From positions 1-52,213 of the forward strand of contig CANJNZ010000026.1 in assembly GCA_947476045.1 (NCBI GenBank): 52,213 bases of DNA, read 5' to 3'. The notes beneath the pieces are model-generated. The model was not told the origin of the DNA. It was given only the letters and a program-made list of their open reading frames with translations, and ran no database searches. Below, piece after piece: positions 7,957-18,000 of the stretch (its first letter is position 1; the number at the start of each line of letters is the position of its first letter). The stretch comes from Chthoniobacteraceae bacterium (GTDB lineage: Bacteria; Verrucomicrobiota; Verrucomicrobiia; Chthoniobacterales; Chthoniobacteraceae). The position numbers and the translations under genes are program-made.

Positions 7957-9003
7957 ATGAAGTTTGGTCGCACAATATTGATCGTCATCTCGCTCTGGAT
8001 CGCCGTGATCACGGTGCTGCATGGCGCGTTGAATCTGCGGTGGTTTGACAAGAAGGCCGAGGTGGGCACGACCAAAACATTTGGCGTCGGCTTTCTTCCG
8101 GTGACGTGCCACCTCACCTGTCCGGTCACGCATTTCATCAACAAGGAAATGGAAGGCCGGGACATGTTTCAGCCGATGCGTTTCAGCGGCTGGCCGGAGT
8201 TAAAGGAGATGTTCATCGGTCGCTCGAAAGACATGCCGGCGTCCTTCATCCTCGCGCCCATGGCCATCGCGCTGCGTGAGCAGGGTGTGAAAATCAAGAT
8301 CGTCCATCTCGGCCATCGTGATGGTTCGGCGGTGGTAGTTCACAAGGACAGCGGGATTTTTCAAACTGCCGATCTGCGCGGAAAAACAATCGCTGTCCCG
8401 GGGCGCTATGCGAACCAGCGGCTCATCATTTTTCGCGAACTGAAAAAAGTCGGGATGAATTTTGACGATGTGAAGATTGTCGAGATGCCGCCGCCGGATA
8501 TGCCTGCGGCATTGCAGTCGCGCGCGGTGGACGCGATTACGAGTGGCGAGCCTTTCATGGGGCAGGCGGAACTGGACGGCTACGGGCGCACGCTTTGGCA
8601 GGCGAAGGATGTGTGGCCGGGCTTCATCTCGTGTGTGCTCGCGGTGCATGAGGATGCGATTCGCGATCATCGCGCGGAAATCCAGCGGCTCGTCAATGGA
8701 ATCGCAGCGAGCGGCAAATGGATTGACCAAAGCATGGCGCACCGGATGGACGCGGCGCAGTTCGTGGCGGCGAACTACTACAACCAAAACCCGCGCCTGC
8801 TCAGCTACGTGCTCGCAAAGCCGCCGGATCGCGTGACGTATTCACGGCTCAAGCCGCTCAGGGCGGAGTTTGAAGAAATAGAACGGCTCGGAAAAGAAGC
8901 GGGCATTCTGCAAGGGACCGCGCACTTCGAGGACTACGTGGACGACACGTTCGCGCCGGATCCGATGGTCGTTCAGGCGCCTCATTTTGAAGTTAAAAAA
9001 TGA
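7957..9003 (+). CDS. ABC importer substrate-binding protein (nitrate/sulfonate/taurine type)
   Basis: A 348-residue NMT1/SsuA-like periplasmic binding protein. ATG 7957 gives a short hydrophobic N-terminus (ILIVISLWIAVITVLHGAL) that works as an uncleaved anchor or signal peptide; no lipobox cysteine follows. The fold begins at TFGVGFLPVTCHLTCP. Other blocks are DLRGKTIAVPGRYANQRLI and AVDAITSGEPFMGQAEL, typical of this family. The ligand is probably a small anion or heterocycle and cannot be assigned. The TCHLTCP cysteine pair (about residues 50-56) is unusual and may bind metal or a thiol ligand. It overlaps the permease by four bases (ATGA). Confidence 0.88.
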   Translation: MKFGRTILIVISLWIAVITVLHGALNLRWFDKKAEVGTTKTFGVGFLPVTCHLTCPVTHFINKEMEGRDMFQPMRFSGWPELKEMFIGRSKDMPASFILAPMAIALREQGVKIKIVHLGHRDGSAVVVHKDSGIFQTADLRGKTIAVPGRYANQRLIIFRELKKVGMNFDDVKIVEMPPPDMPAALQSRAVDAITSGEPFMGQAELDGYGRTLWQAKDVWPGFISCVLAVHEDAIRDHRAEIQRLVNGIAASGKWIDQSMAHRMDAAQFVAANYYNQNPRLLSYVLAKPPDRVTYSRLKPLRAEFEEIERLGKEAGILQGTAHFEDYVDDTFAPDPMVVQAPHFEVKK

Positions 9004-9764
9004 ACCGCAGACTTCTTCACATCATTCTTCCGCTGGCGACCGCCGTGCTCTTTCTCGTCGGCTGGCACACAGCGGTGAAAATGTCAGGCAGCGATATTTT
9101 TCCCACGCCTTACGAAGTATTGCGTGGGCTTGGTGAACTGGCGCGGCAGGGGTTGCTTTTAAAATACATCGTCGCCTCGCTCTTCCGTGTGAGCTGGGGC
9201 TTTGGACTTGCAGTGATTGTGGGCGTTCCGCTCGGGCTGGTGCTCGGCTGGTTCCGTCCGGCCTACGCAGCGCTGAACCCTTTCATCCAAATCCTGCGCC
9301 CGATTTCGCCCATCGCTTGGATTCCTGTGGCGATTCTTTGGTTTGGCGTAAAGGACACCGCGCCGGTGTTTCTCATTTTTCTCGCGAGTGTTTTTCCGAT
9401 CACCGTTTCGGCGATGGCGGCTGTGCAAAACATGCAGCAGGTCTATTTACGTGCGGCGCAAAATTTCGGGCTGAGTGGCTTCCCGCTTTTTCGCCGTGTG
9501 ATTTTTCCTGCTGCGCTGCCGCAGGTCATCACGGGCATCCGCATCGCGCTCGGCGTGGCGTGGCTCGTCGTCGTCGCGGCGGAGATGATCGCGGTGAACA
9601 GCGGGCTTGGCTACCTCATCATTGATGCGCGCAACGCCGGCAAACGCTACGACCTTGTCGTCGCTGGGATGGTCATGATTGGCCTCATTGGTCTCGTTCT
9701 TGATTTACTCGTGAGGCGGCTGGAAAAATTCGACGAAGTGCGATGGGGATATGGACAACGCTGA
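9000..9764 (+). CDS. ABC importer permease (SsuC/TauC type)
   Basis: A 254-residue inner-membrane permease of the BPD_transp_1 family with about six membrane segments. The EAA-loop region lies around residues 145-175 (LRAAQNFGLSGFPLFRRVIFPAALPQ). The first hydrophobic segment is LHIILPLATAVLFLVGW. It forms the channel of the importer together with the flanking binding protein and ATPase. The start overlaps the upstream stop as ATGA, giving translational coupling. Confidence 0.93.
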   Translation: MNRRLLHIILPLATAVLFLVGWHTAVKMSGSDIFPTPYEVLRGLGELARQGLLLKYIVASLFRVSWGFGLAVIVGVPLGLVLGWFRPAYAALNPFIQILRPISPIAWIPVAILWFGVKDTAPVFLIFLASVFPITVSAMAAVQNMQQVYLRAAQNFGLSGFPLFRRVIFPAALPQVITGIRIALGVAWLVVVAAEMIAVNSGLGYLIIDARNAGKRYDLVVAGMVMIGLIGLVLDLLVRRLEKFDEVRWGYGQR

Positions 9765-10536
9765 TATGGAAAAAACCATCACTGTCCGCGACTGCTGGAT
9801 GTCTTTTCCCGGCAAACAATCCGGCTCGGAAATCCACGTTCTCGAACGCGTCAGCCTCGACGTGGCGAAGGGCGAGTTCGTTTGCATCGTCGGCCCGTCC
9901 GGCTGCGGAAAGAGCACGCTGCTCAACATCGTCGGCGGCTTTCTGAAAGAGACGCGTGGCGAAGTCCTCGTCGAGGGCGCGCCGGTGGACGGCCCCGATC
10001 CAGGTCGCATTTTTGTCTTTCAGGAAAACGGCGTTTTTCCGTGGCTTACCGTCGAGCAAAACATCGGCTTCGGCCTGCTCTCGCGGCCAGTCGCCGAGCG
10101 CGAGGAGCGCGTGAAGCACTACATCGCAATGGTTGGTCTCGCCGGTTTTGAAAAGTCGTATCCGCGCGAACTCAGCGGAGGCATGAGGCAGCGCGTCGAG
10201 ATCGCCCGCGCGCTCGCTGCGGATGCGCGTGTGCTTTACATGGACGAGCCATTCGGTGCGCTCGATTTCCTCACGAGGCTCAAGATGCGCGCCGACCTCA
10301 TCCGCATCTGGCAGGCGGAGAAAAAAACCATCCTTTTCGTCACGCACGACATCGAGGAAGCCGTGCAACTCGCCGACCGCGTGCTAGTGATGACCAAGCG
10401 TCCCGCGACCATCGCCGAGGAAGTCCGCATCACTGTCCCGCGTCCGCGCGACCTCGATTCGCCGGACTATCTCGCTGCGCGCGATCGCATCTTCGCCATC
10501 ATGGGCATGGATGCCCACGGCGGCGGAGCAGTGTGA
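9751..10536 (+). CDS. ABC importer ATP-binding protein (SsuB/TauB type)
   Basis: A 261-residue ATPase (256 if the second ATG, at 9766, is used; the first overlaps the permease by 14 bases and has a GGGG just ahead). Walker A is GPSGCGKST, the Q-loop is FQENGVFPWLTV, the signature is LSGGMRQRVEIARAL, Walker B is VLYMDEPFGALD, and the switch His is in FVTHDIEEA. It powers uptake by the operon's binding protein and permease. All motifs are intact. Its last 38 bases overlap the end of a convergent membrane-protein gene. Confidence 0.94.
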   Translation: MDNADMEKTITVRDCWMSFPGKQSGSEIHVLERVSLDVAKGEFVCIVGPSGCGKSTLLNIVGGFLKETRGEVLVEGAPVDGPDPGRIFVFQENGVFPWLTVEQNIGFGLLSRPVAEREERVKHYIAMVGLAGFEKSYPRELSGGMRQRVEIARALAADARVLYMDEPFGALDFLTRLKMRADLIRIWQAEKKTILFVTHDIEEAVQLADRVLVMTKRPATIAEEVRITVPRPRDLDSPDYLAARDRIFAIMGMDAHGGGAV

Positions 10537-10897
10537 CGAGGACGAGAAATGCCGCTATAGCGCCGAGGCCGATTCCATTCTCCCGCAGCGAGGGCGGGAA
10601 AATGAGCACGTAGCCCGCATCTTTCACGAGCGCTGCAAACGACGACACACAGAACGGCATGAGGAAAAGCCGGAATGTCTGCCAGCTATCAAGCGTCGTG
10701 ATGCCGTTGCGCGCCGCCCGCGTGCTCAGCACGAGCGCGATGCCGATGACGCCGCTCAGCCCGAGCGATGTGAGCCACAAGCGCGGGCGCGGATCAAAGT
10801 GCAGCGTCACATTCACCGCATACCAAATCGCGTAACTCCACAGCACGATGCGGCCCGTGGTGAGTGTGGAAAAGTAGCGGAACAGGCGCGTGAACAT
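10499..10897 (-). CDS. Small integral membrane protein of unknown function
   Basis: A 132-residue hydrophobic protein with three to four predicted membrane helices: IVLWSYAIWYAV, LWLTSLGLSGVIGIALVLS, LFLMPFCVSSFAALV and GLGAIAAFLVLVTLL. I chose ATG 10897 (MFTRLFRYFSTLT); the frame extends to a GTG at 10981 through a less protein-like stretch. Its 3' end overlaps the ABC ATPase stop by 38 bases, tail to tail. It looks like a conserved bacterial membrane family, but I cannot assign a role. Confidence 0.6.
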   Translation of the reverse strand: MFTRLFRYFSTLTTGRIVLWSYAIWYAVNVTLHFDPRPRLWLTSLGLSGVIGIALVLSTRAARNGITTLDSWQTFRLFLMPFCVSSFAALVKDAGYVLIFPPSLRENGIGLGAIAAFLVLVTLLRRRGHPCP

Positions 10898-11040
10898 CGG
10901 CTTGCGGATGCTCGTCAGTGGCGGACGGATGCCAAGCGAGAAGATGAACTCCGGGAAGGTCGCAGGAAAAAACGAAAACACGGCCTAACGCGCTTGCCGT
11001 ATCGTGGTTTTTCACCCACACAACGCGCTCCTTTTTCAAC

Positions 11041-14000
11041 ATGAACATCCGCTACCTCGCCCCTTTCGCCCTTGTTGCCACCTGTGCTTTTGCGCAGGCA
11101 CAGCAGAAACTTGAACTGAAACCCAACGACCACATCGCCATCGTCGGCGGCTCGATTGCGGATCGTATGCAGCACACGGGTTATCTCGAAGCGCTCATCC
11201 AGCAGCGCTTCGCGGACAGGGAAATCGTCTTCCGCCATCTCGGCGTGGCGGCGGATGAAGTGGGCACGTGGCACCGCTCACAGAACTTCGGTTCACGCGA
11301 AGAATGGTTCAAGCGCACCGGCGCGACCGTTGTGTTTGCATTCTATGGCTACAACGAGTCGTTCAAGGGCGCGCCCGGTTTGGATGGATTCAAGGGGACG
11401 TTGCAGAAGTTTGTGAAGGACACGCAAGCGACTGGCGCGCGCGTGGTGCTGTTTTCTCCCATCGCTGCCGAGAAAATGAGCGATCCAAATTTTGCCGACC
11501 CGAAGGAGATCAATGAGAACGTGAAGCTCTACGCTGGTGCTGTTGAATCGGTGGCGAAGGAGTCCGGCGCGCAGTTCGTGGATTTGTTTGCACCATCGCA
11601 GGCGGCGTATCAGGCGGCGGCGGCAAAAGGGCAGTCGCTCACGCTCAATGGCTGGTTTCTCAGCGAAGCGGGCGACAAGGCGCTCGCACCTGCGATGTTT
11701 CAGGGGCTCTTCGGCGAGTCGGCTCCGACGCTGAATGAAAAGCTCCGCGTCGCGGTGAATGAAAAGAACTGGCAGTTCCACCAGCGCTACCGGACGGTGG
11801 ACGGCTACAACGTTTATGGCGGTCGTTCTTTTGAAAAGTATCAGCCCCGCGAGCGCGATGAGAAGGATCCGTCGAAAATCATCAACAAGCCGGGTGTAGG
11901 CCCGATTTTAAACAACACGGTCATGCAGCGCGAAATGCAGATTCGCGACGTGATGGCGGCGAACCGCGAGCAGCGCGTATGGGCCATCGCAAAAGGCGGC
12001 GACCTCGTGGTGAAGGATGACAATTTGCCGGAGCCGATTTCCGCTTTCACTAACAAGCCCGGCGACAAGCCCGACCTCTCGCACACTTACCCGAGCGGCG
12101 AGGAAGTGATGGCCAAACTCAAGTTGGCCCCGAATTGCAAAATCAACCTGTTTGCCGACGAGAAGCAGTTTCCCGAACTGGCGAATCCTTTGCAGATGCA
12201 GTGGGACACGAAGGGCCGCCTGTGGGTCGCGGTATGGAAAAATTACCCCGAACGTGAACCCACCAGCAAGGACGGCGACAAGCTGCTGATTCTGGAAGAC
12301 ACGGATGGCGACGGAAAGGCGGACAAGTGCACGACTTTCATGGACAACCTGAATGCGCCGACCGGCTTCACTTTATACAAAGACGGCGTGGCGGTGATGC
12401 AGGCCCCCGATTTGTGGTATGCACGCGATACGAATGGCGACAACAAGGCTGATACGTTTGAGCGGATTGCGATGGGCGTTGATTCGGCGGACTCGCACCA
12501 CTCGACCAACGCGATGGTGCGCGAGCCGGGCGGCGCGACGTTCTTCAGCGACGGCGTGTTTCACCGCACACAGATCGAGACGACCAACGGCCCGATCCGT
12601 CACTCGGACGGCTGCCTCTGGCGCTTTGATTTCAACACGGGCAACACGGAGCTTTACGCTGCCTATGAACTCGTGAACGCGCACGGCAAGGTGTTCGACC
12701 GCTGGGGCAATGACCTCGTGACGAACGCGACGATGAACGAGACCTATTTCGCACCCGCGATCAGCGGACGTCTCGACTCGGGCAAGCATCCCGGCATGCA
12801 GCATTTCTGGAACCGCCCTTCGCGTCCGTGCCCCGGCACCGGCATGGTGAGCAGCGCGCATTTTCCGGAGGACTGGCAGGGTGATTTCTTGAATCTCAAC
12901 GTCATCGGCTTGCAGGCCATCACCCGCGTGCGCGTCACGCAGGACGGTTCGGGACTCAAGGGCATGACCATCGAAAATCTCGTCTCCGGCGATCCCGGCC
13001 AAGTGCCGACTTTCCGCCCCATTTGCGTGAGCAATGGACCCGACGGTGCGATCTATTTCTGCGACTGGTCGCAGACGATCATCGGCCATCTCCAGCATCA
13101 TCTCCGCGATAAGAATCGCGACCACGAACATGGCCGCATCTACCGCATCACCTACGAGGGACGCCCGCTCTCCAAGCCTGCGAAAATTAACGGTCAGCCC
13201 ATCCCGGCGCTGCTCGATTTGCTGAAATCGCCGATTGATGACACGCGGATGCTCGCAAAGGTCGAACTCGAAAAACATCCCGTGAAGGATGTCATCGCTG
13301 CCGCGAAAACGTGGGTCGCCGGGCTCGACAAGACGGACAAGGAATTTGAACACCACCTCACCGAGGCGCTGTGGCTTCACCAATGGCAGAACGTCGTGGA
13401 CGTGGACCTGCTCAAGCGCGTCCTCAAATCCCCAAGCCCGCAGGCCCGCGCCGCCGCGACCCGCGTCCTCTGCTACTGGCGCAACAGCGTGCCGGACGCC
13501 ATTGATTTGCTGAAAGTCGCCGCTGGTGACGAAGACGCACGCGTCCGCCTGCAAGCCGTGCGTGCTGCGAGTTTCTTCGACGGAAAGAATGTCCCCGAGG
13601 CATTTCAAATCACCTACGCATCCCTCGCGCAACGCAACGACTACTACCTCGACTACGTTTATAAAGAAACGATGCGCCAGCTCCGCTCGCTCACGAAAGA
13701 AACCATTCTTCCGAGCGATCCGAAAATCCTCGCCGTCTATGTCTCGAAACTTTCGGACAAAGATCTCAATGGCGCACCCGACTCCGAGCCCGTCTTCATC
13801 GAGCGCATCGAGCGCAAAGGCACCGACCTCGGAAAACGCATGGACGCGCTCACCAAGCTCGCCGCGCTTTGCAAGACCGACAAAGTCACCGAACTCGTCA
13901 CCGCACTCCAGCGCGCCGATGCCAATGGCGGTGGTGCCGCTGATGAACTCGCCAAAATCCTTGCCACCTCCACAGCCGCCGAACTCGGCAAGGCGCGCAC

Positions 14001-14964
14001 CGCTTTGAGCACGCTCGCAGGCGGTGCCCAGCAACCCGGTGTCCGCCGCGCAGCAGTCGGCGCACTCGTCGTTGCCGACGGCCAGCCCGACAAAGTCTGG
14101 GCCGCAGCCAAGGACGACGACACCCGCTCCATCGTCCTCAATTCCATCGCAGGGATCGCCGACCCGGCCTTGCGTGCGAAATACCAGACCATCCTGACCA
14201 AAGCCGTCGCCATCCCCGCACTCCACGCCACGGCATTGCAGCAACTCCCGCTCACCGGTGCAGATTTCGCGAAGCACAACTTCGCCACCCTTGCCGCCGC
14301 AGTCCGCGAGGGTAATGACCGCAACGTCGCCGTGCGCGCCATCCTGCAGCTCCCGCGTGAATCGTGGGACAAAGCAGCCGCCGGCCCCGTCGCCGAAAGC
14401 ATCCTCACATGGGCAAAGACCGTCCCCGCCGGTGATCGCACCAAGCAGGACTACATCGAAACCACGCAGCTCGGAGGCGAATTCGCCGCGCTCATGGTGC
14501 CCGCCGACGCCGCGCGCATCCGCAAGGAACTCCGCGCCCTCAGCGTCAGCGTCTATGTCCTCCACACCGTCCACGAAAAGATGAGCTACGACCAAAAAAC
14601 GCTCGTCGTCGAAGCCGGCAAGCCCTTCGAGATCGTTTTGGAAAATGCCGATACCCAGCCGCACAACCTCGCCGTCGTAAAACCCGGCACGCACGAAAAA
14701 GTCGGCACCGCATCCTCCACGATGACGCCCGACAAGCTCGACAAAGCAGGCCGTCCATTCATCCCACAAAGCGACGACATCCTCGCCGCTACGAAGCTCA
14801 TCGAGCCCGGACAGAAACAGACTCTCAAAGTCGCCGCCATCTACGACGAAGGCGAATTTGAATACGTCTGCACCGTCCCCGGCCACTACATCATCATGTG
14901 GGGCAAACTCATCGTCACCAAAGACGTGGACGCCTATCTGGCAGCACCGCATCCGGCGAAGTAG
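11041..14964 (+). CDS. PVC-type membrane-bound dehydrogenase with SGNH, HEAT and C-terminal cupredoxin domains
   Basis: A 1307-residue exported protein. A signal peptide (1-20, cut after FAQA) is followed by an SGNH-hydrolase-like domain (about 28-235; IVGGSIADRM, FAFYGYNES). A beta-propeller of the PVC 'membrane-bound dehydrogenase' family (about 355-705) contains two EF-hand-like loops (DTDGDGKADK, DTNGDNKAD). A HEAT-repeat region spans about 730-1130, and a cupredoxin domain about 1190-1300. The last carries a full type 1 copper set: H1208 (TQPHNL), C1277, H1282 and M1286 (CTVPGHYIIM, azurin spacing). Many relatives carry a CxxCH haem motif here; none exists in this protein. It is probably an oxidoreductase of sugars or alcohols passing electrons to copper; the substrate is unknown. 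Confidence 0.85.
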   Translation: MNIRYLAPFALVATCAFAQAQQKLELKPNDHIAIVGGSIADRMQHTGYLEALIQQRFADREIVFRHLGVAADEVGTWHRSQNFGSREEWFKRTGATVVFAFYGYNESFKGAPGLDGFKGTLQKFVKDTQATGARVVLFSPIAAEKMSDPNFADPKEINENVKLYAGAVESVAKESGAQFVDLFAPSQAAYQAAAAKGQSLTLNGWFLSEAGDKALAPAMFQGLFGESAPTLNEKLRVAVNEKNWQFHQRYRTVDGYNVYGGRSFEKYQPRERDEKDPSKIINKPGVGPILNNTVMQREMQIRDVMAANREQRVWAIAKGGDLVVKDDNLPEPISAFTNKPGDKPDLSHTYPSGEEVMAKLKLAPNCKINLFADEKQFPELANPLQMQWDTKGRLWVAVWKNYPEREPTSKDGDKLLILEDTDGDGKADKCTTFMDNLNAPTGFTLYKDGVAVMQAPDLWYARDTNGDNKADTFERIAMGVDSADSHHSTNAMVREPGGATFFSDGVFHRTQIETTNGPIRHSDGCLWRFDFNTGNTELYAAYELVNAHGKVFDRWGNDLVTNATMNETYFAPAISGRLDSGKHPGMQHFWNRPSRPCPGTGMVSSAHFPEDWQGDFLNLNVIGLQAITRVRVTQDGSGLKGMTIENLVSGDPGQVPTFRPICVSNGPDGAIYFCDWSQTIIGHLQHHLRDKNRDHEHGRIYRITYEGRPLSKPAKINGQPIPALLDLLKSPIDDTRMLAKVELEKHPVKDVIAAAKTWVAGLDKTDKEFEHHLTEALWLHQWQNVVDVDLLKRVLKSPSPQARAAATRVLCYWRNSVPDAIDLLKVAAGDEDARVRLQAVRAASFFDGKNVPEAFQITYASLAQRNDYYLDYVYKETMRQLRSLTKETILPSDPKILAVYVSKLSDKDLNGAPDSEPVFIERIERKGTDLGKRMDALTKLAALCKTDKVTELVTALQRADANGGGAADELAKILATSTAAELGKARTALSTLAGGAQQPGVRRAAVGALVVADGQPDKVWAAAKDDDTRSIVLNSIAGIADPALRAKYQTILTKAVAIPALHATALQQLPLTGADFAKHNFATLAAAVREGNDRNVAVRAILQLPRESWDKAAAGPVAESILTWAKTVPAGDRTKQDYIETTQLGGEFAALMVPADAARIRKELRALSVSVYVLHTVHEKMSYDQKTLVVEAGKPFEIVLENADTQPHNLAVVKPGTHEKVGTASSTMTPDKLDKAGRPFIPQSDDILAATKLIEPGQKQTLKVAAIYDEGEFEYVCTVPGHYIIMWGKLIVTKDVDAYLAAPHPAK

Positions 14965-14990
14965 GGGAGTGTTTTCAAGCAGCGAACGCC

Positions 14991-15024
14991 TGTTCATGCC
15001 CTGCATGGACAGAATGGACTTTTA
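14991..15024 (+). terminator. Candidate terminator after the dehydrogenase gene
   Basis: TGTTCATGC (14991-14999) pairs with GCATGGACA (15003-15011) as a 9-bp stem with one G-T wobble and a 3-base loop, followed by GAATGGACTTTTAA. It lies 27 bases after the stop. The stem is strong but the T-tract is short and delayed. Confidence 0.4.
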
Positions 15025-15048
15025 AGCTTCGCCGTCTGGCTTGCTGTG

Positions 15049-18000
15049 ATGCTGAGGCTTTGGCACGGTGTAATAGCCGTGTTTTTTTCCCGTCCAACGC
15101 TTGAGGTTTATCGTCAGCCTGTGTGCTGTCGCTGGCTGGGGATTTTTGTCTGTTTGTGGCTGCTTAATGGGCCGGGGTTCGCGGAGAGCCCGCCGATGCC
15201 TTTTGCGAGGAAGGCGTCTTTTTATGTCCGCTCATGGCCGTTGGACGACACGATGACGCCCTATAGTGTGGTGGGTGCGGTGCGGTGGGCGGATGGATAT
15301 CTGTGGGCGGTGACTCGCGAGGGGTTGTTTCGATTTGACGGCGCGAAATACGAAGCCATCCCGAAGATTGGTTCGTCGCCAAAGCAGAATGTGTTTCAGC
15401 CGGTCACACTCATGGACCGGCACAACCGACTGTGGCTGGTCAAGAATGGCGGTTTTGTGGTGTGCGTGGATGGCACGAATGTCCGGACTTTCACCGTCAA
15501 GGACGGGGTGCCGGGGACGCTGCCTGTTTCCATTGCCGAGGATGACGATGGGGGGATCCTGTTTTCGTATTACAACGAAGCGAAGATTTGCAGGATTCAG
15601 AATGACCGAGTGGAAACGATTGGAGCGGGTGGCAGTGTGGAGGGAAAAGGTTCTATGCTGTTGGCGAGTGATCGGGATGGGAAGGTTTGGTATGCACGAG
15701 ATTTTCAACTGGGATTATTCCGTGAGGGTCGGATGGTGCCATTGTTGAAGCATACGAAGATCGTCACCCGCATCATAGGTGCGCGGCAGGGAGGGGTTTG
15801 GTTTTCCGATGTTTCTGAGGTTTTTAGATGCAGGGAGGGCGGGTCTTTGGAAAGTCTGGGAAAAATTCCTGAAGGACTGGTGAAAAGATTGTTTGAGGAT
15901 CGGCGGGGGCGGCTTTGGGTGGTTGCAGCCAGAGATGAAGCGGACAGTGATGACAGTTCCGAGTCAGCGCTGTTCTACTACGACGGTCACGGCTTTATAC
16001 CGGTGCAGGTTCCGTTTGCGGGTATCATGAGCCTGTCCGACGATGCGGATGGGAATCTCTGGCTTGGCACGCGCCGTGGCGGGATCATTCAAGTGCGCGA
16101 GCGGACGGTTGAGTTGTTGCAGCCAGCGGGGGACGTGCCTCCGGGCGTGCAGTCGTTCTGTGAGGGGAGCGATGGTTTTTGCTTTGCGACGGGTGTTTTT
16201 GGGATGCTCTTTAAGGGACTCAAACCAGCTTGGGAAAAGATGACCCCGCAACACGGCTGGCGCGGCGTATGGGCCACAAGCGTGGTGGCCGACCCGCGCG
16301 GGGGAGTCTGGATGGGCACAAAGAACCGCGGGTTGTTCCAGTGGAAGGATCAGAAATTTTCCACAGTCGCCCTGCCCTCCAGGCTGTCCCGGCGGGTGAT
16401 TCAGTCTTTGATGTTGAGTGCGAGCGGCGATTTATGGATCGGGGCGGATTCTGCGGATGCCGTGTTCCGGCTGCGCGATGGGAAGTTTGAATCGCTCCCG
16501 TTGCCGCCTGAACACGGAAATGTGTGCGCACTGGCGGAGGATTCTGCTGGAACGATTTGGGTGGGCACCGATGCCGGTCTGCTCCTGCGCGTCAACGGGG
16601 ATGCCCTGTTGAAAATTAGATCCCCGGAACAGAATCCAATTTGCAGTCTGCATGGCGCGACGGACGGGAGCCTTTGGATTGGCTATGAAAAGCGCGGGTT
16701 GGGACGGCTCAAAGAAGGGAAATTTGTTCTTTTTGGTCCGGCTCAGGGCATTGAGGAACAATCCATTTCGCAAATCCTGCCGGACGAACGCGGCTTGCTG
16801 TGGTGCGCCAGCCGGCATGGTATTTTTTGTGTGAAATTGGCGGAGTTGGAGGCGGTGGTGGCAGGGCGTTTGGCGAAGGTTCAGCCGATTTTCAGCGGGC
16901 GTGGGGAAGGCTGGCCGATGCTGCAGGCCAGCGGGGAATTCTGGCCCCGTGCATTGCGAAGCCGCATCGGGGAGATTTGTATGTCAACTTCCGCAGGGAT
17001 CGCGGTGATTCGCGCGGAGCGCGAAATCGAAAATCCTACGCCACCCGCAGTAGTGATTGAGCGTCTCAGTTTGAATGGCCAGCCCTTCGCCGCCTACGAA
17101 TCCCGCATCATGTCAAATCCTGAGCAAAAGTCCCCGCTGCTGGATTTGCACGGGCTGAAAGAGCGGATTTCGCTGGGTAAGGGAGTCCGCCAGTTGGGTG
17201 TGGAATTCGGCGTCATCAGTTTTTCCGGGCAGGAGAACATGCGCTACCGCTACCGACTGGAGGGGCTGGATGATGCATGGGTGGAGGCCGGGTCGCAGCG
17301 ATCGGCCTATTTCAGTCAGCTACCGCCGGGCAAATATCGATTCCAAGTGAGCGCGTGCAGCAACGAAGGGATTTGGAACGAGGCCGGTGCGGCATTCGCT
17401 TTCAAGGTGGAGCCGTTTTACTGGCAGACGATATGGTTTCGCGTCGGAACAATACTCGCCGCTTTGCTCCTGATCGTCGGCGTGATCTTGTATTTTGCAC
17501 GCCGCAGGTTGCGTGTTCAGGCGGAGCGGCTCAGGCAACAGCAGGCGCTGGTGCGCGAAAGGGCGCGCATCGCCGAGGATCTCCACGACGACCTTGGCGC
17601 GCGGCTCACCGAGGTCGGCTTGATTAGTTCACTGGGCGTCCGGCCGGCGACTTCGCTGGAGAAGGCGCAGGATTATTTGAAAGAAGTAGCCGACAAATCG
17701 CGCGAGATGGTCGAGGCGCTCGATGAAATCGTCTGGGCGGTGAATCCGAAGCGGGACGACATCCCTTCGGTCACGAGCTATCTCATCCACTACGCAGAGC
17801 GTATTTTTGAACCAACGCAGATTCAATGCCGTCTCGATGTGGCGGCGGATATTCCATCCGCGCACATGAGTTCCGAGCAGCGGCACGAGCTTTTCCTCGC
17901 TTTCAAAGAAGCGCTCAGCAACGTGGCGCGGCATTCTTCTGCGAGTGAGGTCCTGCTGCGGGTGTTTGTGTATGACGGGACGTTGCGCGTGGTGATCGAG

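Noticed and set aside
12373-15006. Open frame of 877 codons on the minus strand antisense to the large dehydrogenase
   Set aside because: It is the mirror of a high-GC coding gene; the plus-strand frame has clear domains and a signal peptide, while the antisense product is low-complexity and has no motif.
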